A stretch of DNA of 6,405 nt, from the NCBI GenBank assembly GCA_024278285.1, contig JAJRTM010000011.1, positions 1 to 6,405 on the forward strand, read 5' to 3'. The DNA comes from Planctomycetota bacterium. Lineage in GTDB: Bacteria > Planctomycetota > Planctomycetia > Planctomycetales > Planctomycetaceae. Positions within the stretch are counted from its first letter, which is position 1; each line of letters opens with the position of its first letter. A program made the translations under genes and the position numbers. Shown here piece after piece: positions 6,248 to 6,405 of this stretch. Under the pieces are notes generated by a model that was not told the DNA's origin, did not search any database, and was given only the letters and a program-made list of their open reading frames with translations.

Positions 6248-6405
6248 ATGTCCGAAGCCAAGAGCATGCAATCGGCCCCACTTTTACTTGAATATTTTGA
6301 GACACAAGCCAGACTGCTGGAAAAATTAACCCAGCAGAATCAAGACCCTAAAGGGCTTCTTGTTACTTGCTCAGATTTTACTACGTCTGTTGAACAACTA
6401 TTGGG
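6248..6405 (+). CDS. Carbonic-anhydrase-like protein, N-terminus only (runs off window); CxDxR Arg replaced
   Basis: The first 52 codons of a gene are open to the window end. Residues 17-43 follow the N-terminal pattern of beta-class carbonic anhydrases: F-x6-L-x-E-K-L, then Q-D-P-K-G-L-L-V-T-C-S-D, comparable to the family's F-x-x-x-x-x-L-F-x-x-L-A-x-G-Q-x-P-x-x-L-F-I-x-C-S-D-S-R. Cys41 and Asp43 would be the first zinc ligand and the Asp of the Asp-Arg dyad. The next dyad position is Thr45 (C-S-D-F-T) instead of Arg. Beta enzymes interconvert CO2 and bicarbonate at a zinc ion. Losing the Arg suggests an altered or inactive member, a regulatory or substrate-binding paralog, or a subfamily with other chemistry. 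A good ribosome site (6236-6243) supports the start. The assignment rests on about 30 residues; the His and second Cys zinc ligands lie beyond the window. Confidence 0.5.
   Translation, partial: MSEAKSMQSAPLLLEYFETQARLLEKLTQQNQDPKGLLVTCSDFTTSVEQLL

Noticed and set aside
5948..6271. Minus-strand frame opposite the two-helix protein
   Set aside because: It is the shadow of the plus-strand gene, whose ribosome site and membrane-helix pattern are better; no motif was seen in the reverse translation.

Overview
The window holds the 3' part of a tightly packed plus-strand operon for a membrane-bound complex related to both respiratory complex I and the group 4 [NiFe] hydrogenases (Hyc/Hyf type), followed by two small downstream genes. 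Subunits in order are: the C-terminal end of a HyfB/NuoL-like antiporter subunit (1-294, cut by the window edge); HyfC/NuoH-like (291-1166); HyfE/NuoK-like (1170-1928); HyfF/NuoL-M-N-like (1925-3526); a NuoCD/HyfG-like large subunit (3523-5154); and a NuoB/HyfI-like small Fe-S subunit (5168-5608). Three of the five junctions are ATGA stop-start overlaps and the others are 3 and 13 nt, so the genes are very likely co-transcribed and translationally coupled.

The large subunit is not a hydrogenase. Both CxxC pairs that hold the NiFe centre in HycE/HyfG are gone: the first motif reads V-V-G-D-S-A instead of V-C-G-I-C-G, and the C-terminal motif reads D-F-P-L-V-N instead of D-P-C-Y-S-C. The small subunit keeps the four cysteines expected to bind the N2-type [4Fe-4S] cluster. 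This is the pattern of the poorly characterised 'energy-converting hydrogenase-related' (Ehr) complexes, whose reaction is unknown. No ferredoxin-like (HyfH/NuoI) subunit and no hydrogenase maturation gene lies in the window.

Downstream is a 178-nt AT-rich gap (about 39% G+C) with no clear promoter or terminator, then an unknown protein with two predicted membrane helices (5787-6194). Last is the start of a gene (6248 to the window end) whose first 52 residues resemble the N-terminus of a beta-class carbonic anhydrase, but with Thr where the catalytic-dyad Arg of the CxDxR motif should be. A redox- or ion-coupled proton-pump module next to a carbonic-anhydrase-like gene is the most intriguing feature here. 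It recalls, but does not prove, the proton-pump/carbonic-anhydrase pairing of the cyanobacterial NDH-1 CO2-uptake complexes and the DAB carbon accumulators.

The organism is bacterial, with moderate G+C, standard Shine-Dalgarno sites and operon style. Ehr-type operons occur in Chloroflexota, Actinobacteria and others; a Chloroflexota-like source is a guess, not something the sequence establishes. No rRNA, tRNA, CRISPR array or intact mobile element was seen.
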